64,000 bases of DNA from CAYULW01 sp964445815 (GCA_964445815.1 CAYULW010000003.1:496001-560000), one strand, 5' to 3'; numbered from the stretch's first letter, positions 9,739 to 19,433 are shown. Numbers and translations: made by a program. Notes: generated by a model from the sequence alone, not told the origin.

Positions 9739-10722
9739 ATGTTTCTTCGAATTATTCTTCTTATTATCTCGATAATTACCTTTTTTCACTCTATTATGGG
9801 GCAGTGTACGACCACGGTTAATTCTTCCGATGGATATACAGTAACCGTAGATATAACTCCCACAGCTATTGTTGCTCCTGGCAGTTGCCCTTATGGTTAT
9901 AATTTTAATGTTGAGTTAATTTACGATGTTCAGTTTTCAGGCAGTAATATTCCGGGATCTCTTTATACACTTCAAGGCAATATTAATTGTGATAATTTCT
10001 CAAACATTTTCTTTGATCTGCCAAATAGTGGAGGTTCAGGAACGACAACAACGACTTCCAATCCATATAACAGCGATAATGATTGTGCAACCGCAACTCC
10101 ATCATCTCTGGGTTGCAATGATGCTGTTATTACCATCAATGGTCCCGGCATATCTTCACAACAAGTTAATTGTGAAGCTACAAGTCTCCCAATCAACTTA
10201 CAGGCATTTAAAGCTGAGGTTCTGGATAATAATCAGGTGTCATTGATATGGATAACCACATCTGAATTGAACAATGACTTTTTTACCATTGAAAAATCTT
10301 ATGATCTAAAAGAATGGAATATTATAAGTAGAATTAGTGGTGCTGGTAATTCTAATAAAATATTGGATTATGAGATTTTTGACAGCACACCGATTTCTAG
10401 AATTACTTACTACCGTATAAAACAGACAGATTTTGATGGAAAATTCGAATATTTTCCTGCAATTGCAGTAGCTCCCAAACAAAATTCAGAAAAGCTTCGG
10501 GTCAATTATGACCATATCAAAAACAGCTACACGATTTCCGACTCTTACAAAGAATTAAACACCTTACAATTCTTCGATATTTATGGACGAATAATAGATG
10601 TTTCTCATGCTGCTTCTTTTTTGAGTTCTGAACTTCTGGAAATCAAAATGAATTCACTTTCGACACCGATTGTAATCGTTAAATCTGAGTCCGGTTCATT
10701 AAAACTCTTTTCTCATAATTAA
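9739..10722 (+). CDS. Secreted protein with T9SS-associated module and degenerate sorting tail
   Basis: An ATG at 9739 is chosen because it starts directly at the signal peptide (MFLRIILLIISIITFFHSIMGQC). The frame can be extended only to a TTG at 9691. The 327-residue product has a Cys-rich N-terminal beta domain (about residues 22-150) with Gly/Ser/Thr-rich linkers. It then carries the ELNNDFFTIEKS...SGAGNSNK...TYYRIKQTDFDGKFEY module also present in the protein at 5743-6861. The final ~70 residues resemble a T9SS type A domain but are weakly conserved. Export through the general pathway and probably T9SS is inferred. No catalytic residues are recognisable. Confidence 0.78.
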   Translation: MFLRIILLIISIITFFHSIMGQCTTTVNSSDGYTVTVDITPTAIVAPGSCPYGYNFNVELIYDVQFSGSNIPGSLYTLQGNINCDNFSNIFFDLPNSGGSGTTTTTSNPYNSDNDCATATPSSLGCNDAVITINGPGISSQQVNCEATSLPINLQAFKAEVLDNNQVSLIWITTSELNNDFFTIEKSYDLKEWNIISRISGAGNSNKILDYEIFDSTPISRITYYRIKQTDFDGKFEYFPAIAVAPKQNSEKLRVNYDHIKNSYTISDSYKELNTLQFFDIYGRIIDVSHAASFLSSELLEIKMNSLSTPIVIVKSESGSLKLFSHN

Positions 10723-11135
10723 ATGGCTTTATTGCAAGCTTTAAGTTAATATTCAGTACTTCCTTTGAATCAGCCCAAAACTTACCTGAGTTTAGACCAA
10801 TTACAGATAAATTGATTGTAAAAATTTGTATTCCGTAATTGGTCATAGGACGATCGCCCTTATTGTAATAAGTTTTCTCTTTTTTGATAATCAAAAATGT
10901 CATTTCTGATCAGCTGAGTATTCAGATTTGACGAGGATCGATCAATGCGTTTTTGATGTAGCAATTCACTAATTAATTGTCAATCAATAGACTGATTATT
11001 TCTGCGCAGAAATGGTTAACCTAAACTTTATCGACGCTTATCGTTTTCATAAATCCAACTTTTCCTTGAGCAGATAGATGTCATCTACTTTTAGACCTAT
11101 CAATTAAAACATCTACTTAATAAACCTTAGAAAAA
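10723..11135. other. 413-base intergenic region upstream of the PhoX-like gene
   Basis: No gene is supported here. The first part may hold the end of the preceding transcript. The segment from about 10960 to 11135 probably carries the promoter of the large PhoX-like gene and contains the perfect palindrome listed separately at 10998-11013. Confidence 0.5.
10998..11013. promoter_or_regulatory. Perfect 16-bp palindrome, candidate operator
   Basis: ATTTCTGCGCAGAAAT is a perfect inverted repeat ~120 bases before the start of the PhoX-like gene, the only obvious dyad in that spacer. A dimeric regulator site is a reasonable inference; no specific regulator can be named. Confidence 0.35.
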
Positions 11136-14100
11136 ATGAAAAAAAAATTGGCTTTCTTAGCTAAATTCTCTTTAATTCTACTGAGCATGGTCTTTATGGG
11201 ACAACTGAATGCTCAAAGTAATCTACAATTCTCAGCTCGTGTAGCAGCCAGCTCTGACGATGCAGAAGAACAAGGCGCAAATGGATCGAGTCCGGGTACC
11301 ATGGATTTGACCAGTTCAGATCTTGAATTGGTAAGAGACGGAAACGACGGAGACCAGTTTGTGGGTATTCGTTTTACTAACATCACTATTCCGCAAGGAG
11401 CTATAGTGGATAATGCCTACATCCAGTTTACAGTGGATGAAGACGATACCTTAACTGGAGATAAATTCATTAAAATAGAAGCAGTAGATAATTCAACAAC
11501 TTTTGCAGGGACGAATGGGAATATTTCCGCAAGAGTAACTACTCAAGACAGTGTTGTTTGGACCAATATTCCAACCTGGCCATCTGTTGGAGCAGCAGGG
11601 CCTGATCAAAGAACTCCTGACTTGGCTATGCTCATGAATAGAATTTTAAGCCGATCAGGTTGGGCAAGCGGAAACGCCATGAATTTTATCATTACCGGAA
11701 CAGGAGAAAGAGTCGCGGAATCTTATGATGGTTCCTCAAGCAGTGCTCCTGAATTGGTGGTTACCTATTCCATTCCGGCACCTTCTTTATTATTTTCCAC
11801 GAGAGTTTCTGCCAGTTCTGATGATGCAGAAGAGCAAGGAGCAAACGGGTCTAGTCCCGGAACCATGGACTTGACCAGTTCAGATCTTGAATTGGTAAGA
11901 GATGGAAACGATGGAGACCAGTTTGTAGGCATTCGCTTTACTAACATTGCAATACCTCAGGGAGCAGTAATAGATAGTGCTTTCATACAGTTTACGGTAG
12001 ATGAAGATGATACACTAACAGGAGATAAATTTATAAAGGCAGAGGCAGTCGACAATGCGACTACCTTTTTAGGAACCAATGGAAACATTTCTTCCAGACC
12101 AACCACTCAGGATAGTGTGATTTGGAGCAACTTGCCAACCTGGCCTACAGTAGGAGCTTCAGGTCCTGATCAAAGAACACCGGACATTGCTTCGGTTGTT
12201 TCAGCGATTGTAAACCGTCAAGGATGGGCGAGTGGAAATGCATTAAACATTATCATGACCGGAACAGGAGAAAGAGTAGCAGAGTCTTTTGATGGTTCTT
12301 CAGGTTCAGCACCCGAAATCATTATTTATTACAAAGAAACAACCGGTGCTTCCTTTCAAATTTCTGCCAGTTCTGATGATGCAGAAGAGCAAGGCGCAAA
12401 CGGTTCAAGTCCCGGTACTATGGACTTAACCAGTTCAGATCTTGAATTGGTGAGAGACGGAAACGACGGAGACCAGTTTGTGGGCATGCGTTTTACAGGT
12501 GTTACCATTCCACAAGGTTCTTCAATCGTAGATGCTTACATACAGTTTACCGTAGATGAGGATGATACCTTAACAGGAGATAAGTTCATTAAGGTGGAAT
12601 TGGCCGATAATTCAAGCACATTCACAGGTATTAACGGAAACATTTCATCACGTCCGGTTTCAACAGACAGTGTGATCTGGACCAATATCCCAACCTGGCC
12701 AACAGTTGGTGCTGCAGGTGCCGATCAGCAAACACCGGATATCAGCAGTTTAATTCAAACAATTGTAGACCGTCCGGGATGGTTAAGCGGAAATGCATTA
12801 AATGTGATCATGACCGGAACAGGAGAAAGGGTAGCTGAATCTTACGATGGATCTGCTTCAAGTGCACCTCAGTTAATGGTAAGATACGTTAGTCCCGGAA
12901 GGTACATTGATGGAGATTTTCCCATCAATAAGTTAAGTGCCTGGAAATACGATGATAGTGGTACCGACTTGTCTGCTACGAATTGGACAGCAATAAACTA
13001 CAACGATACCTCATGGGCCTTTGGAGATGCTATCTTGGGTTATAACAATGGCAATGAGGCTACCACCTTAGATTTTGGGAGCGACCCTAATAACAAATAC
13101 ATCACAACATACTTAAGACATACTTTCGATGTTCAGAATGCACAGCAATATGATTCATTGATCTTTAATGTGCTTCGAGATGATGGAGTAGTGGTTTATT
13201 TAAACGGAACAGAAATATTCAGACAAAACATGCCCGGCGGTACTGTTGCATATAACACACTTGCTTCCTCTGCCGTAGGTGGCTCAGATGAAACAAGGTA
13301 TTTCAGATCTGCTGTAGCCAATGCCTTAATCAATGGTAGAAATGTTATTGCAGTAGAGCTGCATCAGCAAGCCGGAACAAGTTCTGATTTGAGTTTTGAC
13401 ATGGAAGTAAGCGGCAAGCTACCTCCATTGGCGACAGGAACTTATCCAATTCAAAGCGGAGATGTATGGAACTATTTAGACAATGGCACCGACCTTACAG
13501 CGACCAACTGGAAAGTCTTGAACTATAACGATACGTCCTGGGCATACGGTCCGGCCGCTTTAGGTTATAGTAACAATTCTGTAACAACCGTGTCCTTCGG
13601 TCCTGATGCTAATAATAAGTACATTACTACATATTTCAGAAAGCGATTTAACATTGCCAATCTGGCCAGCTTAGCCGACTCTATCATTTTAGGCGTGAGA
13701 AGAGACGATGGGGCAGTGGTTTACGTCAACGGTGCAGAAGTATTCAGAACTAATATGCCAAGTGGACCGATAGGTTTTGACACTACAGCGGTGGTTGCGA
13801 TAGGTGGAACAGCAGAAAATACCTTCTACACGACTACTCTTCATAAAAGTGCATTTGTTCAAGGTGATAATATTATAGCAGTTGAAGTACACCAGGCGAA
13901 TGGGTCAAGTTCAGATTTAAGCTTTGACTTGGAAATGGCAGAAAGACCGAATGCCAGAAGATCGTGCACAGGCATTAACGATCGACATTTCTCCTGTTAT
14001 ACTTCGCTTTTGCCAACAGGTCAGGGTCCGGATTTTGTAATCCCTTCTACACATGCTTTTCAGGTTTTGATTGAGCAAGGCGATTCATACACCAACCAAT

Positions 14101-16133
14101 CCGTGAGAACAACAGCTCCCGGAAACAATGACTTTACTGGTTATATCGGCAGAAACGGAAGTAGTGTAGATGGCTTCTTAGGCATTAATCATGAAAATAC
14201 ACCGGGAGGTTTTTCAATCTTGGATTTAAGATATTCGGATACCACAAAATTATGGACGGTAGATTCTACACAAGCAGTTGACTTTTACAACAACGATTTA
14301 GTCACAACAACCAGAAACTGTTCCGGTGGCATCACACCTTGGGGAACGTTCATTACTTCTGAAGAAACAACCAATGCCGGAGATGCGAACAGCGATGGTT
14401 ATGAGGATGTGGGTTGGCAAGTAGAGATTGACCCTATTAGTAGAAAAGTAAAAGAATATGGAACACCGGGTAAGCAAGAGAAATTATGGGCAATGGGTAG
14501 AATGAGTCATGAAAACATAGCAGTAGCAAGTGATAGCATGACAGCTTATCAAGGAGAAGATGCAGGTTCAGGTTGCTTTTACAAATACGTAACAAATACA
14601 AAAGGTGATCTTTCTTCAGGTACACTTTACGCTCTGAAACTCGATAGTGGACTAGCTGGTGGAGAGCCTGTTGTTTCTACAGGAACATGGATTGTTATTC
14701 CTAATGCAACTGCAACAGATAGAAACAATACAAGATCGCTTGCCTTAAGTTTAGGTGCTACTCCGTTCAACGGAATAGAAGATGCAGAAATCGGTACGAT
14801 TGATGGAAAAATCTATTTTACTTCAAAAGGGCATAACAGAGTTTATCGATTCAGAGATGGAGCAAGTACAGTTACTCAATTCGAAACCTTTGTTGGAGCC
14901 AGAAGTTATCTGATCAACCATGGAGGTGGAGTAGCATCAGAGCCTTGGGGTTCAGGAAATGATAACCTTGTCTTTGATAATTTGGGTAACCTGTATGTTT
15001 TACAAGACGGTAGTAGAAACCACATTTGGATGGTGGGGCCTTCTCATACTCAAACCAATCCTCAGGTTGATATTTTTGCAATTACACCTTCGGGTTCTGA
15101 GCCTTGTGGAATGACCTTTAGCCCGGACAATAAATTTGCTTTTGTTTCCATTCAGCATCCTTCAGGAGGAAATGGAAGTACAACACAAACAGATGCATCT
15201 GGTTATGGAGCTACCATGGCACAAAGCACAACAGTGGTGATTGCCAGAAAGGAGTTCTTAGGGAACTATTCACCACTTCAGGGAGCGACCAATTTAAGTT
15301 TTACAACTACCGCATGTGATTCTGCTACTTTAAGTTTCAACAGTGGAAACGGAACAGGTCATTTGGTTGTGCTTAAGGAAGATAGTTTGGTAGATGTTAC
15401 TCCTGACGATGGGATAACTTACAATGCCGATGCTACTTTCAGAAACGGAGATAACTTAGGCGGGAATAACTATGCGGTTTATGATGGTACAAACACGACG
15501 ATAACCGTTAGAGGTTTGGAGCAAAACACCAAGTACCACGCCTCTATTTTCGATTACAACGAAAGCCCCAGCAAGTACTACTTGATCAATGCAGCATCCG
15601 ATAGTGTGACGACTGCTGCCGTTGTAACAGGTACCATCTCAGGAAACTTTAATACGGCCATATCAGCGACTGAAACTTATACAGTAATAAACACAAGCGG
15701 TTCAACTTATAGCTGGGATGCCGGACAAGGCACGATTATTTCAGGTCAGGGAACGAACCAGATTCAAGTCACTTGGCCTTCAAGTATAGGATCATCAGAT
15801 TTAAAAGTCGTTGAAACCAATGCAAGTGCTTGTGTCGGAGATACTGTGATTCAAACTGTAAATTATGGTGCAGTTGGCATCGCCTCTTTTGATTTGAATG
15901 AAGCGATTAGCATTAGTCCAAATCCTACAGATGGAAGAACGACTTTAAAGATCATGGGCAACAAAGAACCCATACAATTGATTGTTTATGATTTAACAGG
16001 TAAAGAGGTGTTGAAAGTCAATAACATCATGAATAACTATGAAATGGATTTAAGCAATGAAGGTAAGGGGACTTACATCATACGATTGAATTCACGATAC
16101 AGTACTGTTACCAAGCGATTGATCGTTCATTAA
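11136..16133 (+). CDS. Giant secreted PhoX/DUF839 protein with repeated beta-domains and T9SS sorting domain
   Basis: 1665 residues with a signal peptide (ending near LNAQ). Three near-identical ~185-residue acidic beta-sandwich repeats begin about residues 38, 226 and 411, each with SSDDAEEQGANGSSPGTMDL and DGDQFVGIRF. Two ~165-residue repeats follow (about 600-935) with YNDTSWA(F/Y)G, NKYITTY(L/F)R and (L/R)RDDG(V/A)VVYLNG, resembling galactose-binding-like lectin folds. The catalytic part (about 940-1375) is PhoX/DUF839-like: GFLGINHENTPGG, NCSGGITPWGTFITSEE, AYQGEDAGSGCFYKYV and DGKIYFTSKGHNRVYRF. PhoX enzymes are Ca/Fe alkaline phosphatases. A T9SS type A sorting domain ends the protein (NPTDGRTTLKI...GKGTYIIRL). 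A secreted phosphatase bound to surfaces is inferred. Confidence 0.88.
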   Translation: MKKKLAFLAKFSLILLSMVFMGQLNAQSNLQFSARVAASSDDAEEQGANGSSPGTMDLTSSDLELVRDGNDGDQFVGIRFTNITIPQGAIVDNAYIQFTVDEDDTLTGDKFIKIEAVDNSTTFAGTNGNISARVTTQDSVVWTNIPTWPSVGAAGPDQRTPDLAMLMNRILSRSGWASGNAMNFIITGTGERVAESYDGSSSSAPELVVTYSIPAPSLLFSTRVSASSDDAEEQGANGSSPGTMDLTSSDLELVRDGNDGDQFVGIRFTNIAIPQGAVIDSAFIQFTVDEDDTLTGDKFIKAEAVDNATTFLGTNGNISSRPTTQDSVIWSNLPTWPTVGASGPDQRTPDIASVVSAIVNRQGWASGNALNIIMTGTGERVAESFDGSSGSAPEIIIYYKETTGASFQISASSDDAEEQGANGSSPGTMDLTSSDLELVRDGNDGDQFVGMRFTGVTIPQGSSIVDAYIQFTVDEDDTLTGDKFIKVELADNSSTFTGINGNISSRPVSTDSVIWTNIPTWPTVGAAGADQQTPDISSLIQTIVDRPGWLSGNALNVIMTGTGERVAESYDGSASSAPQLMVRYVSPGRYIDGDFPINKLSAWKYDDSGTDLSATNWTAINYNDTSWAFGDAILGYNNGNEATTLDFGSDPNNKYITTYLRHTFDVQNAQQYDSLIFNVLRDDGVVVYLNGTEIFRQNMPGGTVAYNTLASSAVGGSDETRYFRSAVANALINGRNVIAVELHQQAGTSSDLSFDMEVSGKLPPLATGTYPIQSGDVWNYLDNGTDLTATNWKVLNYNDTSWAYGPAALGYSNNSVTTVSFGPDANNKYITTYFRKRFNIANLASLADSIILGVRRDDGAVVYVNGAEVFRTNMPSGPIGFDTTAVVAIGGTAENTFYTTTLHKSAFVQGDNIIAVEVHQANGSSSDLSFDLEMAERPNARRSCTGINDRHFSCYTSLLPTGQGPDFVIPSTHAFQVLIEQGDSYTNQSVRTTAPGNNDFTGYIGRNGSSVDGFLGINHENTPGGFSILDLRYSDTTKLWTVDSTQAVDFYNNDLVTTTRNCSGGITPWGTFITSEETTNAGDANSDGYEDVGWQVEIDPISRKVKEYGTPGKQEKLWAMGRMSHENIAVASDSMTAYQGEDAGSGCFYKYVTNTKGDLSSGTLYALKLDSGLAGGEPVVSTGTWIVIPNATATDRNNTRSLALSLGATPFNGIEDAEIGTIDGKIYFTSKGHNRVYRFRDGASTVTQFETFVGARSYLINHGGGVASEPWGSGNDNLVFDNLGNLYVLQDGSRNHIWMVGPSHTQTNPQVDIFAITPSGSEPCGMTFSPDNKFAFVSIQHPSGGNGSTTQTDASGYGATMAQSTTVVIARKEFLGNYSPLQGATNLSFTTTACDSATLSFNSGNGTGHLVVLKEDSLVDVTPDDGITYNADATFRNGDNLGGNNYAVYDGTNTTITVRGLEQNTKYHASIFDYNESPSKYYLINAASDSVTTAAVVTGTISGNFNTAISATETYTVINTSGSTYSWDAGQGTIISGQGTNQIQVTWPSSIGSSDLKVVETNASACVGDTVIQTVNYGAVGIASFDLNEAISISPNPTDGRTTLKIMGNKEPIQLIVYDLTGKEVLKVNNIMNNYEMDLSNEGKGTYIIRLNSRYSTVTKRLIVH
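11247..12890 (+). repeat. Three tandem in-frame repeats inside the PhoX-like gene
   Basis: Units begin at 11247, 11811 and 12366 (spacings 564 and 555 bases). The first ~130 bases of each unit are close to identical at DNA level, while later parts diverge. This suggests recent duplication or gene conversion of a coding module. All units keep the reading frame. Confidence 0.9.
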
Positions 16134-16153
16134 AACAAAAAACTGAATTTGAG

Positions 16154-16186
16154 AAGCAAGGTGGAAAGACTCCACCTTGCTTTTGT
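16154..16186 (+). terminator. Hairpin terminator/attenuator after the PhoX-like gene
   Basis: AAGCAAGGTGGA and TCCACCTTGCTT form a 12-bp perfect stem with a 5-base loop, followed by TTTTG. It lies between the PhoX-like and LRR genes. It may end the first transcript or only reduce read-through into the next two genes. Confidence 0.8.
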
Positions 16187-16201
16187 CGTAAAATAAACAC
16201 C

Positions 16202-17128
16202 ATGAAAAATACATTCACATTATCCGCCCTTCTGTTACTTTCTATTTCTGCATTTGCGCAGCCTAAGGAAGAAGCGCACTACATTCGTGACAAAGCAGGC
16301 AGCGTGATTTACTTTTCAGTAGAAGAAGCGGAAGCCGCTCCAAATGCTGAAATCCTTAACCTTAGAAATAAGGAATTAAAAGAAGTTCCCAAAGGAATAA
16401 ATCAGCTGAAGGATTTGAAATTTCTCAACCTGATGAAGAACCAATTAACGGCTTTAGATCCCGATATTTTCCAATGCATGGGTCTAACAGAACTCAATTT
16501 CAGACAAAACGAAATAGAGGTCTTACCCAAAGAAGTTGGTCAGTTAAAACAGTTGGAGATACTCAATGCTTCTAAAAATAAGTTAAGTGCTCTGCCTAAA
16601 GAAATCGGAGGGCTTGAAAATGTACGTATCATTCATCTGGTCGAGAATCGATTAGAAAGCGTACCTGATGAAATGGGCAACCTAAAGACTTTAAAAACTC
16701 TGGAGTTGGAAAAGAACAAACTGATCCAACTGCCTGAGTCATTTTCGGGATTGAAGAGTCTTGTTTTGCTAAATGCTGCGAATAATCAAATCAAGTCTTT
16801 CTCGAATTCACTCTGTAATTTGAAAAATTTAGAAAGTATTGATTTTGATAACAATCAGATTGAGTCTTTGCCAGCAGAAATAAAAGGCATGAAAAACCTT
16901 AAGCATTTAAGTTTAAACAACAATGCTTTAAATGTTATACCGGAAAGTAGCACTAAGCTGAATAAGCTGGAGTTATTGAATCTGGCGAATAACCAACTAT
17001 CAGTTCTTCCTGAAAAAATCTGGAAATGGAAAAACCTGAAAACATTGGTTCTTTCAGGAAACCCGCTTTCTGAGCAAGAAAAGCAAAGAATCAAGATGGC
17101 ACTTCCCCATACAGATATTCGCTTTTAA
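16202..17128 (+). CDS. Secreted leucine-rich-repeat protein
   Basis: 308 residues with a signal peptide (LSALLLLSISAFAQ). About eleven LRR units of ~23 residues then follow the bacterial LPxxIxxLxxLxxLxLxxNxL pattern, for example LPKEVGQLKQLEILNASKNKL and VPDEMGNLKTLKTLELEKNKL. The LRR solenoid is a binding scaffold; the partner is unknown. There is no C-terminal sorting domain and no enzymatic domain, so a periplasmic or outer-membrane-associated location is likely. The gene begins 68 nt after the PhoX-like gene, across a hairpin, and ends 21 nt before the cytochrome c peroxidase gene. A functional link to the peroxidase is plausible but unproven. Confidence 0.9.
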   Translation: MKNTFTLSALLLLSISAFAQPKEEAHYIRDKAGSVIYFSVEEAEAAPNAEILNLRNKELKEVPKGINQLKDLKFLNLMKNQLTALDPDIFQCMGLTELNFRQNEIEVLPKEVGQLKQLEILNASKNKLSALPKEIGGLENVRIIHLVENRLESVPDEMGNLKTLKTLELEKNKLIQLPESFSGLKSLVLLNAANNQIKSFSNSLCNLKNLESIDFDNNQIESLPAEIKGMKNLKHLSLNNNALNVIPESSTKLNKLELLNLANNQLSVLPEKIWKWKNLKTLVLSGNPLSEQEKQRIKMALPHTDIRF

Positions 17129-17149
17129 TGGTTTAAATCTTAGTAAGCA

Positions 17150-18919
17150 ATGAATACCAATAGACGCATCATGATTAAAAGTTCGACTTTAAGTTTGTTT
17201 TTATGCATTGTGATTGCTCTTGTTTTATCTTTTCGGTCTATACCCGAAAAGAGCAATTTCATTGCCGTGAATTCTATTTTTCAAGAGAAGATCAACTTGT
17301 GTATCAATGCTTATAAAGCGATTGATCAACAGGAAAATATTGAGGGTAAAAGACTAGTTTATTGGGAAGCCAGAAAACAATTCAAATACTTAGAACCCAT
17401 TTTATCTTACTTTTTTACAGAAGAGTATGAAACATTAAATCAGGCCAACTTATTGGGAGTGGAAGAACTGGGCGGTGGAAAATTTCAACAAAGCAAGGCT
17501 TTTGGCTTTCAGGTGACCGAAGAACTCTTGTACAGTGAAGATGTCTTAAAGGAAGATTTTGAGTTGAACCATAACCAAACATTAACTCTGTTGAATGAAT
17601 TGAAAACCCAAAAGATCAACGATCCTGAACCGGAAGCTTTTTTAGATCTACTCCGAAACCAGATTGTCAGAACGGCAAGTCTGGGAATTACTGGTTTTGA
17701 TTCCCCTCAAAAAAAGAGCTTGCAAGAGGCGGCTTATTCATACCAAACATTAAATGAACTGATTAAAAGTCGAAGACATTTATTCTCGGATGAAAGCATC
17801 TACAGCAATTGGAAGAAAGAACTGAATGCCGTGCAACAGCTTTTTGTTGGAGATTTCGATGCATTTGACAGATACAGCTTCATTAAAGAGCATACGCATA
17901 TCCAATTACAACTGCTGCTGTCAACAGCAAAAGACTGGGAGGTATCATTTCCAAGAGAGTCGGCTTTTCTTCCTGATGCCACCTCTTTGTTTTCGGACAA
18001 CACTTTTCAGAGTAACTTCTTCGTAAGAAGTGAACATGAATTTACTGAAGAGCGATCTGCTTTGGGTGAGCAGCTTTTTATGGACAAAAAACTATCCCGA
18101 TCGGGCAAATTAAGCTGTCAAAGCTGTCACCAAAAAGAGAAGGGCTTTACAGATGGCTTGGTTCATTTTGAAGGTCAGGAGAGAAACACGCCGACACTCT
18201 TATATTCCGTTCTGCAGAATGAATACTTCTATGATTTGCGGAGTGAAAACATCAGAGCACAAATCACTCAGGTGGTAGAAAACCCGGCGGAATTTCATAC
18301 GGACCTCAAAGCCATCGTCCAAAAAATTAGAGAAGATACGACTTATGCCGGGCAATTTGAGAAAGCCTATAGTGAGAAAGCCAATGAAGGCTTGTTTTTA
18401 GATGCGATCAGTCAGTATTTAAAGACGCTGAATCCTTTTAATTCCAAGTTTGATAGGAATATCAATGGACAGGAAAATACATTAAGTAATGCTGAAAAAA
18501 ATGGCTTTAATCTATTTATGGGAAAAGCCGAGTGCGGGACTTGTCATTTTGCTCCTGTTTTTAACGGAACCGTACCGCCTTATTTTACAACCACGGAAAT
18601 GGAATTGCTTGGTGTTCCAAAAGACAGCAGCAATAAACAAATTGATGACGATTTTGGGAGGTATGATGTCAACCAAACAGAAAATAGAAAGCATTTCTTT
18701 AAAACACCTACCGTGCGTAACGTTTCCAAAACAGCACCTTATATGCACAATGGTGCTTATAGTTCCCTTTTTGAGGTGGTAGAATTTTACGATGATGGGG
18801 GAGGCCAGGGCTTAGGTTTTGATTTACCCTTTCAAACTTTACAGAGAGATAGTTTGCACCTTTCAGAACAGGAAATAGACGATCTGATTGCCTTTATGAA
18901 TAGTTTGGAGGACAATTGA
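17150..18919 (+). CDS. Di-heme cytochrome c peroxidase (MauG/CcpA family) with long N-terminal domain
   Basis: 589 residues. An N-terminal hydrophobic segment (LSLFLCIVIALVLSF) serves as signal or anchor. A ~270-residue helical domain precedes the enzyme part and is much longer than in classical CcpA. The catalytic half has two c-type heme sites: CQSCH at residues 323-327 and CGTCH at 462-466. It also has the family stretches GEQLFMDKKLS, NTPTLLYSVL, FKTPTVRNVSKTAPYMHNG and LSEQEIDDLIAFMNSL. Such enzymes reduce hydrogen peroxide in the periplasm or oxidise other substrates using both hemes. An in-frame ATG at 17171 is an alternative start. It lies 21 nt behind the LRR gene. Confidence 0.92.
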   Translation: MNTNRRIMIKSSTLSLFLCIVIALVLSFRSIPEKSNFIAVNSIFQEKINLCINAYKAIDQQENIEGKRLVYWEARKQFKYLEPILSYFFTEEYETLNQANLLGVEELGGGKFQQSKAFGFQVTEELLYSEDVLKEDFELNHNQTLTLLNELKTQKINDPEPEAFLDLLRNQIVRTASLGITGFDSPQKKSLQEAAYSYQTLNELIKSRRHLFSDESIYSNWKKELNAVQQLFVGDFDAFDRYSFIKEHTHIQLQLLLSTAKDWEVSFPRESAFLPDATSLFSDNTFQSNFFVRSEHEFTEERSALGEQLFMDKKLSRSGKLSCQSCHQKEKGFTDGLVHFEGQERNTPTLLYSVLQNEYFYDLRSENIRAQITQVVENPAEFHTDLKAIVQKIREDTTYAGQFEKAYSEKANEGLFLDAISQYLKTLNPFNSKFDRNINGQENTLSNAEKNGFNLFMGKAECGTCHFAPVFNGTVPPYFTTTEMELLGVPKDSSNKQIDDDFGRYDVNQTENRKHFFKTPTVRNVSKTAPYMHNGAYSSLFEVVEFYDDGGGQGLGFDLPFQTLQRDSLHLSEQEIDDLIAFMNSLEDN

Positions 18920-19065
18920 GCTAAATCTAGTTATTCTAAAATAAGAGATTTGAGTTAATAATCAATCACCTTAAATCCGTCAATTGTTGTAAGTTCGGAG
19001 ATTTTTCCATACATGAATAGTATTGACAATTAATGAAAAGTGCTTGGTATTAGGATATGATTATT

Positions 19066-19081
19066 ATCGTAATATTGCAAT
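19066..19081. promoter_or_regulatory. Candidate ArsR operator
   Basis: ATCGTAATATTGCAAT is an imperfect 16-bp palindrome (two mismatched pairs) ending 16 bases before the arsR start, where an autorepressing ArsR-family protein would be expected to bind. Position and symmetry are seen; binding is inferred. Confidence 0.45.
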
Positions 19082-19097
19082 GTAAAAATAGAGTATA

Positions 19098-19433
19098 ATG
19101 GGCGTCACCAGAACAGACTTGTTTACAGAAAAACAGAATGCGATTGCTAATATTGCCAAGGCAATAGCGCATCCGGCAAGAGTGGCCATCATTCAGCATT
19201 TGCTGGAGAAAAATGCTTGCATCAATGGAGACCTGGTTGAAGAATTAGGACTTGCTCAAGCGACCATAAGCCAGCATTTAAGAGAATTAAAGGAAATAGG
19301 GATCATTCAGGGAACAATTGAAGGTGTTCGGGTGAGTTATTGCATCAATCCTCAAAAGTGGCAAGAGATCCAAAAGGCCTTTAATCACTTGTTTGATCAA
19401 TTTGATCCAAAGAATGAGGAGAAATGCTGCTGA
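19098..19433 (+). CDS. arsR: ArsR-family transcriptional repressor
   Basis: 111 residues with a winged helix-turn-helix: ALxHPAR-like stretch AIAHPARVAIIQHLLEKNACINGDLVEELGLAQATISQHLRELKEIGIIQG (about residues 20-72). It is the first gene of an arsenic operon. Family members repress the operon and let go on binding As(III) through cysteines. Here Cys residues occur in NACING and in a C-terminal KCC, so the metal site may involve these rather than the classical ELCVCDL helix, which is absent. A palindrome lies just upstream. Confidence 0.93.
   Translation: MGVTRTDLFTEKQNAIANIAKAIAHPARVAIIQHLLEKNACINGDLVEELGLAQATISQHLRELKEIGIIQGTIEGVRVSYCINPQKWQEIQKAFNHLFDQFDPKNEEKCC

Noticed and set aside
10679..10903. 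74-residue minus-strand frame in the spacer before the PhoX-like gene
   Set aside because: Overlaps the end of a real gene and shows no recognisable features or plausible start context.
11247..12890. Possible CRISPR-like or transposon repeats
   Set aside because: The repeats are ~555-564 bases, in frame within one secreted protein, with no spacers or terminal inverted repeats.
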